64,000 nucleotides of DNA from assembly GCA_030068075.1 (NCBI GenBank), contig CM057843.1, positions 41,113,832-41,177,831 on the forward strand. The letters are read 5' to 3'. Origin of the DNA: Paguma larvata (lineage: Eukaryota; Chordata; Mammalia; Carnivora; Viverridae). Under the pieces are notes generated by a model, which worked only from the letters and a program-made list of their open reading frames with translations, ran no database searches and had not been told where the DNA came from. Numbering within the stretch: position 1 is the first letter of the stretch; every line of letters starts with the position of its first letter. Of this stretch, positions 1 through 11,668 are shown piece after piece. A program made the position numbers and the translations under genes.

Positions 1-185
1 TGTAGTCACGCATCTCGGAAGCTGAGAGACAAAGACAAGGACACATCTCCTCGATGAAGCTGGCAATTTTGAATTTAAAAAAAAAAAAACAAAAACCAAA
101 TTCGGGTCCCCAAGTGATAACAAAAACATCTAACGGTCTGAAACCACGCTGGGTGCCAGGGGCCATGTAAACATTTTACCAGAAT

Positions 186-345
186 TCGTTCAATGAACTT
201 TCATAATGGCCCTAATAGGTATTATTATCATTATTATTATTCCTGTTTTATGGAGGCAGAAACGGAGGCTCAGAAGTTAAGTCACTTCACAGAGGCAGGA
301 CTAGAACCCATCTGTGCCCCTTTCACTATGTCTTAGGGCCTCCAT
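186..345 (-). repeat. MIR fragment
   Basis: Reverse MIR pattern: TATTATTATCATTATTATTA, TTTTATGGAGGCAGAAACGG, AAGTTAAGTCACTT. Confidence 0.55.
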
Positions 346-446
346 GAATGAGACAAGCCAGAGACTGATTTTTAAGAGGTCTGAGGAAGGTCTGTTTTCC
401 CTTTCAAACCTCAGGTTCCAAGAGCCTCGAAAGAAGGGGAGCGTGG

Positions 447-634
447 AGGGGCGCCTGGGTGGCTCAGCTGGTTGAGCGTCTGACTTCGGCTCAGGTCATG
501 ATCTCATGGTTTGCGGGTTCGAGCTCCGTGTCGGGCTCCATGCTGATAGCTTGGAGCCTGCTTCGGATTCTGTGTCTCCCTCTGTCTCTGCCCTCCCTGC
601 TTGCACTCCTGTCTCTCTCTCTCTCTCTAAAAAT
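447..634 (+). mobile_element. Carnivore tRNA-derived SINE (SINEC type)
   Basis: Head GGGGCGCCTGGGTGGCTCAG, CT-rich body, tail CTAAAAATA. A perfect 13-bp target duplication (AAGGGGAGCGTGG) at 434-446 and 635-647. Confidence 0.93.
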
Positions 635-721
635 AAGGGGAGCGTGGGGGCCCCTGGCACGGCATTTGTCACCATACTGGGTACAAACTGGGAATCTGGA
701 CAAATTCTAAACATGATTTTT

Positions 722-988
722 ATTTTATTTCCTAAATATGATTAAAAAATATTTTTTAATGATTAAAAATTTTTAAATGTTTACTTATTTTTGAGAGAGA
801 GAGAGGCAGAGCATGAGCGGGGAAGGGGCAGAGAGACAGGGAGACACAGAATCCTAAGCAGGTTCCACACTCTGAGCTGTCAGCACAGAGCCCGACCTCG
901 GCGAGGCTCGAACTCACCAACCCTCAAGATCATGACCTGAGCTGGAATCAATCAGACGCTTAACGGACTGACCCACTCATGCGCCCCA
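722..988 (-). mobile_element. SINEC, minus strand
   Basis: Diverged 5' head read in reverse at 981-987. The target duplication TTC(C)TAAACATGATTTTTA flanks it (705-721, 989-1007) with a one-base difference. Confidence 0.85.
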
Positions 989-1918
989 TTCCTAAACATG
1001 ATTTTTAAAGCACAGCGCTGGGAGACAAAAATTAGTTTTGAACGGCTTGTCACTGATAAAATAAAGCAATTCCACTCTACAAATGCAGCATAGCAGTTTC
1101 CATGTACGTTAGACTGGAACCAGGAGGCCAGGACCTCACCCGGATTGTTGGTCCTGCCTTCGCAAGCAGGTTAATTTACCTATTTGGGTTCTCCTCACTC
1201 AAATCCTACCTCTTTCTAAAAAGGATTTCAGGGAGCAACTTCGGGCCTCCCAGATGAAAACTATAGCCATTGGTTCTGAGCAGGAAGAGAGCCGTGGGGG
1301 CGGGGGGGGATGGCTAGCGAGTTCGGTGAGCTCTGACTATACCCCAGATTAGAAATAGCCCTGCCTGGGCCCGCCCCGAGAAGTCCTGGTTTAATCAGCA
1401 CGTGTTAGGGCCTCAGCAGGGGTGATTCTAATGTGCCCGCTTCCGGTCTAGTCTAATCCCTCGTCTTCTGAGAAAGAGACAAGGGAAGAGCCTGGGAAGC
1501 AAAAGAACATTCCTCCTATTGTAGAAAACAGAAGGCCAGGGAATGAAGTCATTTGTCCCCGGCTCACGGAGCCCCTCGGCGACCGACCCCAGGCCTCCTG
1601 GCATCCACGGGGTTGTCCCTGGCTCTCCGTAAACCTTCTTCCCACCTCAAGTGTGAAATCGAACCATCCGCGCGACACAGCTTCCCTGGTCACGGACCGG
1701 CAAGCCAGTTAGGCACCTCGTGTCTCTGGCCGTTTCGTTTCTAAAACGGTTAAGTAGGCTGTTTACGGGTCTCATCTTTTCTCAGCGTCTCCCAGACAAA
1801 AAAGCTACACGTGTCAAGTGAAACGAGGCTGGGCCGGCTGCTTGGGGAATGTTCTGGGGCCCGGGTGTTTACGACTCGAGACCTCCTCTGCTGTCTCTGA
1901 GCGCCGACGCTTCCTTAC

Positions 1919-1969
1919 CTCATCTTCAAACTCCTCTTCCACGGTAAACAGCTTCTGCAAACTGCACGC
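1919..1969 (-). CDS. HROB: HROB exon 2 (17 codons)
   Basis: 51-nt microexon-sized coding exon with an AG acceptor at 1971-1970 and a GT donor at 1918-1917. It is in phase 0 at both ends and encodes ACSLQKLFTVEEEFEDE, an acidic segment. Skipping it would keep the frame. Confidence 0.9.
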
Positions 1970-2948
1970 CTGAAAGGAAAACAAAGCAATTGAGGTTGGA
2001 GGAGAAATTCTGCTCGCAAGTACATCCTGTCCCCCTACGCTGTTTCCCAATTCCAACGCGACCGTCAGGTGTACTGGGTTTTGTTTTTATTTTCTGCTAG
2101 TGCTGAGAGAGGAACAAGGGATGGGGGCGGGGCGGGGGGGGGGAAGAGATGGGATTTACTTAAAGACTTGGATGGTTTAGAATCCCTTCTTGTATAATAA
2201 TCCCCGCAGGTCCATGTATCTGCATTAGCCCTGGAAGAGGGGGGAGGAGGCAAGAGGAAGGGTGCCAGAGGGAACACAGGTCATTCTTTAGACTCAGCAC
2301 CGTGCGCATGGGCCTAAGGATTTTGCAACATCCCAAAATTCTGGGCTGGGGAACCCATGTCAACAAGAGAGAGGCTACCAGAAATCCAAGCATGCCCAGC
2401 AGTGCTAATAGCCTTGTTTCTGACAGCAGAAGCGGTGGTTTCCTTCTATCTAATCCAATGCCCCCAAGCCAGCGTCCCAGGGGGTGTAGGATGCCCCAGT
2501 CCACAGTTCCTTCTTTCTAGGCAGCAGGGCTACTGTGGCCAGCTCTTGGACATGTGTCAAACTCAGAGCAGGGGACGGTGGCCAACCCCAGATGCCAGAA
2601 GAGCAAGAGGTACAGTTAGACACGCCCACCCCCAAGCGTCGGAGGATCAGAGCGCCCGGGTTAGGGGGAGGGGGTCGTGCTCTGGAGGCGTGACGATTGA
2701 GCACACCCGGGAGGATGACCTGGAGTTCTCCAAGAAGAGATGGAAGGCAACAGGAGGGAAACTGAGGCCCTGAGGGAGGTGTGTGGAGAGAACCTTCCCA
2801 AGGGTCTCCAGGCAAGCACCGACTAGAACCCAGGTCTCCCGAAGCCACCAAAGCTCTGACCCAAACCCTAACCCGGCGGTGCAGCTAGCACGAGCGAGGG
2901 GCTGGAAGCCGGAAGGCCGTTCTGCGGCCCCGGGCGTGGCATTACCAT
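1919..2948 (-). CDS. HROB: HROB 5' end (exons 1-2, partial gene)
   Basis: HROB (C17orf53, MCM8IP) is a nuclear OB-fold protein that recruits the MCM8-MCM9 helicase for homologous recombination and interstrand-crosslink repair. Two coding pieces are visible on the minus strand: the ATG at 2948-2946, directly followed by a GTAATG donor, and a 51-nt exon at 1969-1919 between a TTTCCTTTCAG acceptor and a GAG|GTAAGG donor. Joined, they read MACSLQKLFTVEEEFEDE, which matches the human N-terminus as I remember it apart from about one residue. The next, large exon is not in the window: no matching frame occurs between 1 and 1918, so the gene continues past base 1. Its position head-to-head with HDAC5, about 16 kb apart, fits the human order. 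The identity is strong although only 18 codons are present. Confidence 0.9.
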
Positions 2949-3270
2949 GGCGACGGCGGCGGGCGGGCTCCGGCTAGGGGGTCGGCCAGGAAGGCCCGAC
3001 TCGAGGGGTCGCCGGGGCCTCGGACTTAGTCGGGGCGGGAGAGTCGGAGTCCGGGCTTCAAGGTCTCTGTGGCGAGGTCGGAGAGAAGCGACTCAGCGAC
3101 CCCGGCGGGGGCCGAGAGGCAGTCCCCGGGAAGCCGAAGCCCCGAGCCCGAGGCCGCTTTCGAAGTGGCCGCCGACTCCCGAGTCTCCGCCCTCTTAAAG
3201 GGGCTGGCCTATTTCTATCCCGCCGACACAAAGGCCCTTCCTCCGTCAGTCTTCCGCCTCGGCCTTAAAG
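2860..3270 (-). promoter_or_regulatory. HROB: CpG-rich HROB promoter
   Basis: CG-dense block (CCGGGCGTGG, GGCGACGGCGGCGGGCGG, many CpGs) over the HROB first exon, in contrast to the CpG-poor flanks. No TATA box is seen upstream, as expected for a housekeeping repair gene. The borders are estimated by eye. Confidence 0.7.
2946..3250 (-). other. HROB: HROB exon 1: 5' UTR plus ATG
   Basis: CpG-rich leader on the minus strand ending GCCGCCGTCGCCATG followed by the donor GTAATG. The start codon is therefore the last triplet of exon 1. The Kozak context is good (G at -3, and G at +4 after splicing to exon 2). The 3' boundary is read from the donor; the transcription start (about 3150-3250) is a guess. 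Confidence 0.75.
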
Positions 3271-3634
3271 GGAAATGAATTGGCTCTCGGTCGCCCCCCA
3301 GCGGCCCCTCGGGTCAGGTCGGCGGCTTCAACAGGAGTTCTGGGAGAGAAGGTCGGGAATCTCGGGTCCCCAGTGCCCACGCCCTCCCGCCCTCCTCTCT
3401 AGAGTTAGGCACACCGGAGACTGGGTACTACAGCCTGAGTCTCATTCACATCAGAACCCGCCCCATTGGTCTGTCTGTCCACTCATCCGTCCGTCCATCC
3501 TTGCAACACGTGGGTATTAAGCAAAGATGTTCTTGGCCTTGCTCTTTTTATCCTTCATATTTCAGCCTAGATCTCAGATCTTCCCTGTCAAGGGTCTCTC
3601 AGGTAACATCCCTCCGCCCATGGTTTGCATCTTT

Positions 3635-3881
3635 TTTTACATTTTTATTTATTTTTGAGAGAGAGAGAGAAACAGAGCGGGAGCAGGGGAGGGGCAGAGA
3701 GAGAGGGAGACACAGAATCTGAAGCAGGCTCCAGGCTCTGAGCTGTCGACACAGAGACCCACGCGGGGCTCGAACCCTCGGACTGCGAGATCATGACCAG
3801 AGCAGAGGTCTGAACCCCAACTGACTGAGCCACCCAGGCACCCCTCCCCCCCACCCCACCCCACCCCACCCCACCCCCGCG
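3635..3881 (-). mobile_element. SINEC with CACCC repeat at its head
   Basis: Target duplication ATGGTTTGCATCTTT at 3620-3634 and 3882-3896. The CCCCA repeat (3844-3880) is inside the duplication, so it grew from the SINE head. Confidence 0.88.
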
Positions 3882-3904
3882 ATGGTTTGCATCTTTATTG
3901 TGTG

Positions 3905-4085
3905 TCTTCCTCACTAAAATATGAGCTCCCGGGTTTCGGCACCAAAACCAAAACAAACCAAACAAACAAACAACAAACAAACAAAAAATAAGAGTTCCAT
4001 GAGGCCAGGGACTTTGTCTGGCTTGTTCAACTTCATATCTCCAGCGCTTAGCACGATGCTCAATAGAATTATTGAATAAACGACA
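3905..4085 (+). repeat. L2/MIR-like relic
   Basis: GAGGCCAGGGACTTTGTCTGG to CTTAGCACGATGCTCAATAG, with an AAAC-rich insertion (3945-3988). Confidence 0.45.
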
Positions 4086-4316
4086 CAATGTATCTGGCAC
4101 AATGCTTAACACTGGGGATAGAGAAATCCTCAAGTTCACAAGTCAGGGAGACATAGGTCAAAAAATAGCCTAGGATAGCTGTGCAGAGATGCGCAGGGTA
4201 CCAGTGAACTGGCAAAGCCGCTTAACTCTTCCCGCTGAGCCAGTCCTCAGTCCTCCTGTTTCCTTCTTGCTTGTCACTATAGGGCTAGCTGGAGTGACAC
4301 TAGAGCCGCATAGTCA

Positions 4317-4471
4317 TTTGTTTGTTTGTTTGTTTGTTTATTTATTTATTTAAGTAGGCTTCACACCCAGCTCAGAGCCCAACATGGGGCCTGAACTCAT
4401 GACCCGGAGATCAAGACCTGAGCTGAGATCAAGAGTCTGAGGCTTAACCTACTGAGCCACCCACGTGCCCC
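4317..4471 (-). mobile_element. Older SINEC, minus strand
   Basis: TTTG/TTTA tail followed by the reverse of an older subfamily (AAGTAGGCTTCACACCCAGC) ending GAGCCACCCACGTGCCCC. Confidence 0.8.
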
Positions 4472-4814
4472 TAGGGCTTCGTTTACCTGTCACACATCAG
4501 AATGGAAGCCAAAATGGTGATGGGAGATGGCAGCTGGACCCCTGACCCTCATCCAAGTGAGGAATTCCTTCATGGCCTCTGACCTGGGGTTCGAAACCCC
4601 ACCCCTCCCACGTATAGGCCTCCTCTCCTTCCTGGAATCGCGGGCGCAGCTCTTCCTGCTCAGCTACGGCTGATCCTGGAGACCCAGGCTCGGGACTCCT
4701 CGGGTGTCTGGGCTCCATCAGCTCCAGCGGGAGGGTGATCACAGAGCCCAAAAGGCCAGGAGGACTAATAGCAGGTCCCATGCACACTGGGGTTTGCAGC
4801 TTCCAATTTTAATC

Positions 4815-4940
4815 ATGGGCTCATTTGGTCTCCGCAAAGATTCCGTAAAGAGTGAGGGGCCGGGATTATTTTACAGATTGGGAAACTGAGGCCCCGGGGA
4901 TAAGAGACCCCCTCAGGGTCACACAGTCACTTATCTGGAT
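4815..4940 (-). repeat. MIR fragment
   Basis: TTACAGATTGGGAAACTGAGG to GGGTCACACAGTCA, the reverse MIR core. Confidence 0.55.
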
Positions 4941-5479
4941 CTTCTGATGGGAAATCCTGTTTGCCCCTCCATCGCTTTTCTAAGCTAAATGAACTTGGCA
5001 TCTGCTGCCTCACCTGTTGTTAGAACCTGGATGGGGTTGGGCATAGGTGGTTGGAGCAAAGGGAAAACGTGGACCCGCGACATTTTAGAGAGGAGCTGGC
5101 AGGACACAGTGAGGAGGTGGCCTGTGATTTTAGACCCATACTGAAGGGTCTCCCTTCCCCCAAATCAAATGTCTTCTCCTTCCCAGCAGTGTCATCTTAA
5201 CGGAAAAGCAAGGTCTCCATGGTCACGAGACCTATATCCTTTTCTCCCTCCTCCTAGAAGAGAGGTTAGTATTCACTCTAAGAACCAGGCTTGAGGATAA
5301 TGGAGACTCAGGCCAAAAAGGGAAGGGGTGGGTTCCGGGAAAGGGCAAAGTGGGTGCTCGGACTTGGGCTAGAGGGCCACCCCAGAAGACACCAGCACCC
5401 CAGCTACGGAGCGGGGTCCAAAGGGGAGTGAGTGTAGTGAGAGGGTCTTAACAAGACTCTGATTTAACCCGTTATGATA

Positions 5480-5715
5480 ACAGTCAGTATTTCCTGAGCT
5501 CTGCCTGTGTTCCAGGCAAGGTTCTGGAACTTTCCACGTATTGGCTCACTTGATCGTTGTAGCATGCCTCGACATAGGTGCTAGGATTACTTCTGCTTCA
5601 CAGAGGAGGGAAAGGTCAATGTCTTGCCCAAACTCATAGAGTTAGTAGGTGTTGAATCTGAGATGAGCACGCAGGCAGCCCGGTGCCACACAGGTTTAAC
5701 CACTATGCTGTGCTG
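5480..5715 (-). repeat. MIR, nearly full length
   Basis: Runs from GAGCTCTGCCTGTGTTCCAG through CTTGCCCAAACTCATAGAG to TTTAACCACTATGCTGTGC. Confidence 0.65.
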
Positions 5716-6696
5716 CCTGTTAGGTAGAATTTCGAGGAAACGGGTTCTTCACCCGGGGCTTCAGGAAATATAACCTCCCTATAATTACGTGCAGAAACTG
5801 TGTGCCTCGGCATATATGCCCCGTTCTGAGCGAGACTCCGTGGCTTTCGTCGCATTTTCATGGGGCGGAAGCCTGTTTCCTTGCTCTTTCTTGGGACTGG
5901 GACACACCCCAACTCCCCCGTCCCCGTTTGTCCGTCACCTCGTCCAGATGCCTTCCAACTGTACGGCAGGCCTTACAAACTCCCGCCTGGGCTATGGTGG
6001 CAGCTTCCTGCATGGTCTCCCTAGTCCAAGCCCTCCTCCCTCTGTCCATTCTTTCTAACACGCCAATGGGATACTATTTTCCATCATACGACATTTCTCA
6101 ATCCTCCCGGTCGCTGAGGGATGACAGAGAAAATCCCCGGGGCCTGCAATGCCCTGATGTTCTATTCCCCTGCCGCCACTCATCTCTCAACCAATCTCCG
6201 AATCAATACCAAGCCTTCCCCACCCCGCGCCTTCTTCATGCCCCGGCTCACAGGCTGCCTCCTCCAGGAAGCCTTCCTTACCACCCCAGGAGACCCAGCT
6301 TACCTTCCCTGGGGTTCCCTGCATTTTGGGCCTACTTCCATCATGGCTTGGGTCTCTCGTATACCTTGTATTGTCTTTGGGTTTCCCTCGCACCTCTCCG
6401 CTGGGTTTCAAACTCCTTCGGGGCAATGACCGCAGCGTTTCCTTTGTGAGCTGGTAACTTGGAATAGGACTTGAACACTGAAGCCGCCCAGCAAGTGTTT
6501 GTTGAGTGACTGAATGCCATTTGTCAAGAGGGAGTATAAATGGATCTGGGCAACTCCATGCTTACTTCCCCAAATCCCTGCAGTTGCTGGATGAGGAGAC
6601 TCACCTTCTTAGGGACAAAGGAGGATGCACCTTGAGTGTGTGTGCGCGCGCGTGCACGTGCACCCGTGCCAGTGCGTGTATGTCTGAGGACAGCAT

Positions 6697-6922
6697 GCTG
6701 CACTGGCTATGAAGTCAGACAAATCTTGCTTTGTATTTGACCCCGTTGCTAACTGGCCGTGTGACCGTTTGCATTAAGTTACTTGGCTTCTCTGAAACTT
6801 AGCTGCCTCGTCCATGAAAATGGGATAATATACCTTCCTTGCAAAGTTGCTGTGAGATTAACTGAATTAATGCATCGAAATGGCTAACTCTCTGCCTGGC
6901 ACGTTGGCAGGGGCTCAACAAT
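6697..6922 (+). repeat. MIR, nearly full length
   Basis: CTGGCCGTGTGACCGTTTG, AAAATGGGATAATATACC and CTGCCTGGCAC in MIR order. Confidence 0.65.
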
Positions 6923-7364
6923 GGGGATTCCCTTCCCCCCTAGTTGCGTTGGCACACACGGGCTCGGATTTGTTATGGGAACCACATGGTTGGAGTTTGT
7001 ATCTATTTCAGCACGTTTGCAAATGCGTTTTGCCCTAGCTTGTATTTTTATTGTCGGAGCAGTTGTTTGTGAATCGGTGTGCCGAGGTGTTTGTGTGTTT
7101 ATATTTGCATTCTCCTTGGCACGGACAGTGGCGTACCCTGCAAATGTGTCCACGCGCTGCGAGTCTTCCACGGCCACGTTGGCGGGTGGGTGTTGTGTGA
7201 GCGCATGTATGGAATGGAATGACGGTTGTGTGCTGCCTAGAGGGTGGGGGTGCTGAGTGTCTGGGCTGGGGGAGGGCGGATCTGTTCGCGTGGCTTTGTG
7301 CGTGTCAAGGTTGTGCAGACCAGCGCTACTGATAGATCGCTCCGTGTTGACGGAGGTGTTTTCT

Positions 7365-7583
7365 TTTCTTTTTTTTTTTTTAGAAAAATTTTTTAACGTT
7401 TATTTATTTTTGAGAGACATAGAGACAGAGCATGAGCAGGGGAAGGGCAGAGAGAAAGGGAGGTACAGAATCCGAAGCAGGCTCCAGGCTCTGAGCGTCG
7501 CGGGGCTCGAACTCACAGACCGTGAGATCATGACCTGAGCTGAAGTCGGACGCTTAACCCACTGAGCCACCCAGGCGCCCCAG
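7365..7583 (-). mobile_element. SINEC, minus strand
   Basis: Target duplication CGGAGGTGTTTTCT at 7351-7364 and 7584-7597; young copy. Confidence 0.92.
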
Positions 7584-7991
7584 CGGAGGTGTTTTCTATC
7601 TACTCTGTGCAATGGAGTAGCCACTAGCCCCACGAGGCTACTGAGCACTTGAAATGTGGCTAGTGAGACAGACAAACTGAAGTTTTCCTTGTATTTAATT
7701 TTAATTAATTTGAATGTAAACCCCCAGGGGTAGACTAGACAGAAACCTCAAACTTGTTCTCCACAGACCAAGGGGCGTGCCAGCCCCTCCCTCTTGTCCC
7801 GGAAACCCGTCTATGGGGTACTGACCCCAGCAGGTGAGTGGACCCGCAGACTCGCGCGCGTGCGCCCGTGTGCGCGCCCGTGTGCGTGTGCGTGTGCCTG
7901 CGACAGCCCGAGTCGTACAGAGGGGGCTGCTGCAGCCTCCCCCCCGCCCTCCAAGTCCCCAGGAGAGCAGTGAATCAGCCTGACAATGAGG

Positions 7992-8242
7992 TGAGTCATT
8001 CATGAACTGCTCGGGCCGACCCAGCAGGCGGGAAGCGAACGTCAGCCAGCCTCCCAGCCCTCCCCCCTACAACCCCCCAGCGGGATCGCTCAACCCCACG
8101 CACTGCAGATGTTGGAGAAACTGACGCGGGGCGAATCAAGGCTCCGAAGCTCGTCTCCTCAGCCCCTCCCTCTGGTTCGCGATCCATTCATCCTCCAGCC
8201 CCTGTCTCCCCTCGGGTGGGTGGCGGGCGGAGGTATGAGTCA
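7992..8242. promoter_or_regulatory. Two AP-1/NF-E2 type motifs
   Basis: TGAGTCA at 7992-7998 and 8236-8242 in a GC-rich intergenic stretch without SINEs. A possible distal element of HDAC5 or HROB; motif evidence only. Confidence 0.3.
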
Positions 8243-8885
8243 TCGCCAGATCTACACCCCCCCAATCCGACACCCACCTGCTCTAGCCTCGCCCAGTTGG
8301 TCTTCCTCCAAGGTTGGGGGTGGGGGCAGGGAGGCCGGACCCCTGGTGGGGTGCCAGGGTCGGCCTTTGGAAGCCAGACTGACCCACTCCGAGCGGTGGG
8401 GGTGGGCAGGACTCTGGGCAGGCCGCAGCTGGCTGGATCTGGAGAGCTGGCATTCAGCTTGCTTGGAGGAGCTTCAAGAGGAACAGGGGTGGCAAGGAAG
8501 GAGTTCCTAAGTGTGCTGCCTGGTGCACCTGTGGCTGGTGGTGAGGAGGGGCCTGCCTGGGAAGGGACAAGAGTATTCCTCTGGTTTCCAGGGAAGTCTT
8601 CCTACCTGGCGTCTCCCCAGTACCTGACAATCTTCAAACCCTGGTAGCTTCTGTCTTTTGCACCCCCCCCACCTGTTCCCCCTACCACCTACACACCGCC
8701 ACTCCCATCAGTCAGCCGTCTTCTCTTGGACTGAACCCTACCTGAGGCTTCTGACTTGGACCGCCGGTCTCATGGTAGTGTCCCTTCCTGGGTCAGAAAA
8801 TACTACCAAAAGCCTTAAAAACGTGTCGACCCTTTGAGGAAACAAGGGCACTTCTAAGAATTTATCCTAAGAAAATAATAATTGA

Positions 8886-9048
8886 AGGGTGCTTGGGTGG
8901 CTCAGTTGGTTAAACATCGCGCCCTTGATTTTTAGCTCCGTGCTGACAGCCAGGAGCCTGCTTGGGATTCTCTCTCTTTCTCCCTCTCTCTCTGTCCCTC
9001 CCCTGCTCACACACACACACACTCTCTCTCTCTCAAAATACATTTTAA
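8886..9048 (+). mobile_element. SINEC, plus strand
   Basis: GGTGCTTGGGTGGCTCAGTTGG head, truncated middle, CA and CT repeats before the A-rich tail. Confidence 0.85.
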
Positions 9049-9525
9049 AAACTTCAAAACAGAAAAGAGTTTGTGACTTTTTACAGGAGAAAAAACAATG
9101 TACTAAATGTTTAAAAAAGCCATCTGTGGGCCCAGTGATGGGAACTAATTGTAAGTGGATATTTACTGGGGTGAAGAAAATGTTTTAAAACTGGATTTTG
9201 TACGTGGTTGTACAACGTGGCAAATTTACTAAAAAATATTCACTCGTACTCTGAAAGTGGGTAAATTTTATGTTATGTGAATTGTACTTAAAATTGTTTA
9301 AAAACTTTTAATAAAAGCCATTTGCTGGGCTGTCTGCCTTGAAGGCCGGTCTTCCAAGGGGGCCCGGGGCATGGGTGCCAAATAAAGAAAGGACACCCGC
9401 TTACATTTGAATATCAGATAAGGAGGCGTCTTTTGATATAAGTATAAAAACAAATAAGTTTTAAAAAGTTAGGAACTCAATATAAGTATACAAAATTATT
9501 CTTTGTTTATCTGAAATTCCAATTT

Positions 9526-9743
9526 TTTTAAATTTTTTTTTAACATTTATTTATTTTTGAGAGACATAGAGACAGAGTATGAGCAAGGGAAGGGCAGAGA
9601 GAGAGGGAGACACAGAATCCGAAGCAGGCTCCAGGCTCCGAGCCGTCAGCACAGAGCCCGACGCGGGGCTCGAACTCACAGACCGCGAGATCATGACCTG
9701 AGCCGAAGTCGGCCACTTTACCGACTGAGCCACCCAGGCGCCC
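9526..9743 (-). mobile_element. SINEC, minus strand
   Basis: Perfect target duplication CTGAAATTCCAATTT at 9511-9525 and 9744-9758. Confidence 0.93.
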
Positions 9744-10149
9744 CTGAAATTCCAATTTAATTGGGCATCCCGTGTGTATTTTTATTTGCTAATTCTGGCT
9801 ACTCTCGCCTGGAGTCCTGGCTCCTGCAGGGTTCCTGGAGAAGGGAAACAGACTCAGGGGGCGGACATCTGGGCCGGCACCCCCTGCCCGTCCCCAGGGC
9901 AAATCTCTGAAGCCTGGGAGAGTGAAATGGGGTGCTCAGAAGCCAGGAACAGCAAGGTGAGAGAGAGGGTGGGGGCAGGAGTCATTTCCGCTGAGGAAGG
10001 TGAGTACCTTGCCCAGGAAATGGGAGTGGCCAGTAGCCTATCAACTACCCCAGAACCCTGGAATGGGAACACAGAGGCTGGAGGGGGAGGGGGGGGCTTA
10101 CCGGGAGCCCAGCTGGCTAGCCTTTCACACAAGTACTGGGTGTCAAGCC

Positions 10150-10265
10150 CCAACGATGCAGCGAGGAGGCTGTTGTCCATCTTTAGAGGTGATGAAACAG
10201 ATTTGGAGAGTTTAAGTAAATTTCCAAGTTTGTGGCTAGGAAGTGGCAGAGCTTTAGTCCCACTT
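10150..10265 (-). repeat. MIR fragment
   Basis: AGGTGATGAAACAGATTTGG to GGAAGTGGCAGAGC. Confidence 0.5.
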
Positions 10266-10371
10266 GGGTCTTTAGACTCTCCCAATGGGGTGGAATCTGT
10301 GATTAAAACAAGTGAGCTCTGGGCTCCGCTAATCTGGGCAATAGCTGCACCCAGAATAGTCTTTGTTTTTA

Positions 10372-10634
10372 TTTTATTTATTTTTTTAAGTTTATTTATT
10401 TATTTTTAGAAGGAGAGAGAGAGAGCGCGTGAGAGCACACGAGCAAGCGAGGGAGGAACAGAGAGAGGGAGAGACGTAATCCCAAGCACTGTCAGTGCAG
10501 CCCCAGCAGGCTCCCCGCAGTCAGGTCAAGCATGACCTGAGCCAAGATCAAGCGAGATGATGACCCGAGTGAGATCATGACCTGAGCCAAGATCAAGAGT
10601 CGGATGCTTACCCAACTGAGCCACCCAGGCGTCC
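10372..10634 (-). mobile_element. SINEC with internal duplication, minus strand
   Basis: A repeated ATGACCTGAGCCAAGATCAAG block inside. A diverged 20-bp target duplication begins CAGAAT on each side (10352 and 10635). Confidence 0.85.
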
Positions 10635-10824
10635 CAGAATCCTCCTTGTTTTTAAACAAATTCATAGCTCGTGGTAGGAGCCATGATGCTAGCTTGCCTC
10701 GGGCGCGGCCGTTGCTGAGTGTAGAGCCATCAGTCGGCTCCTGATGTCTGGGCCAGGAAGGTAGCTTCACTTACCGGGCTTGTGGCTTTTTGGCAGGTTC
10801 GTTGAGTCTCTTGAACCTCATCTT

Positions 10825-11012
10825 TTTTTTTTTTTTTTTTTTTAGAGAGAGAGCGAGCAAGCAGGCAAGAGTGAGAGAGAATCTTAAGCGGGCTCCCCAC
10901 TTCTCGGCATGGAGCCTGATGCGGGGCTTGATCTCAGGACCCCGGGATCATGACCTGAACCGAAACCAAGAGTCGGACGCTCAACCAACTGAGCCACTCA
11001 GGCATCCCTCCC
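10825..11012 (-). mobile_element. SINEC, minus strand
   Basis: Target duplication GAACCTCATCTT at 10813-10824 and 11013-11024. Confidence 0.9.
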
Positions 11013-11284
11013 GAACCTCATCTTAAACGTGAGCTAACAACTATAACACCCACCTGTGGGTCAGAGGAGGCAATGAAACAGTACAGGTAGCGTCTGTTGT
11101 CTGCTGCTCTGTCTGCCGGGCAGCTTGGATGTGCTTTAGGATGACGGGCTGTGCCTTCCAGACGCACGAATCAAGGATTTCCTGTGGAGTTCCTGGGTCC
11201 TCACGGCGTTCCCCGGAGAAAGGTGACATAGCTCTGTCTGCCTCTTTGGGGAAGACCCCCTCAAAGCTGGGGAGACCTCCCCTG

Positions 11285-11462
11285 GTGCTGTGCCCACAGA
11301 GCCTGGGTTGTGCCCTGGCCCTGCCACTTCCCAGCTGCTCAACCTCCTTGGGCCTTCTCTCCTCTTCTAGAAGATGGAGAACATAACATCGACCTCGTAG
11401 AGTTGTGAGCATGATAACACAGGAGACAAGGCCTTTCGAAAGGAAGTCGCTCAACAAATGTT
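11285..11462 (+). repeat. MIR fragment
   Basis: CTGCCACTTCCCAGCTGCTC to GTCGCTCAACAAATG. Confidence 0.55.
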
Positions 11463-11602
11463 TACAAAAGGGGGGTGAGATGTATGTCCCCTGAAGACTC
11501 CCCGCTGGAGGGAAGGCAATTAGGCCAGTTTCTGAGCGTTGCTAGTCCGCGCCCCTCCACGTAGCATGTCAGTCCACTGTGTCTTGTTCTCTTTTGTTTT
11601 AT

Positions 11603-11636
11603 TTTTTTAAATATTTTTTAATGTTTATTTATTTTT

Positions 11637-11668
<32 letters not shown>

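Larger units (their letters stand above)
1..1918 (-). other. HROB: HROB intron 2 (partial) with repeats
   Basis: Holds a MIR fragment (about 186-345), a plus-strand SINE (447-634), a minus-strand SINE (722-988) and unique sequence. I see no further HROB exon and no other gene in it. Confidence 0.6.

Noticed and set aside
2860..2876. Telomere-like CCCTAACCC
   Set aside because: A single unit and a half; no array. The same applies to ACCCTAACC near 60619.
5802..6449. 215-codon plus-strand frame in the intergenic region
   Set aside because: Pro/Ser/Leu-rich chance frame without splice sites or resemblance to a known protein.
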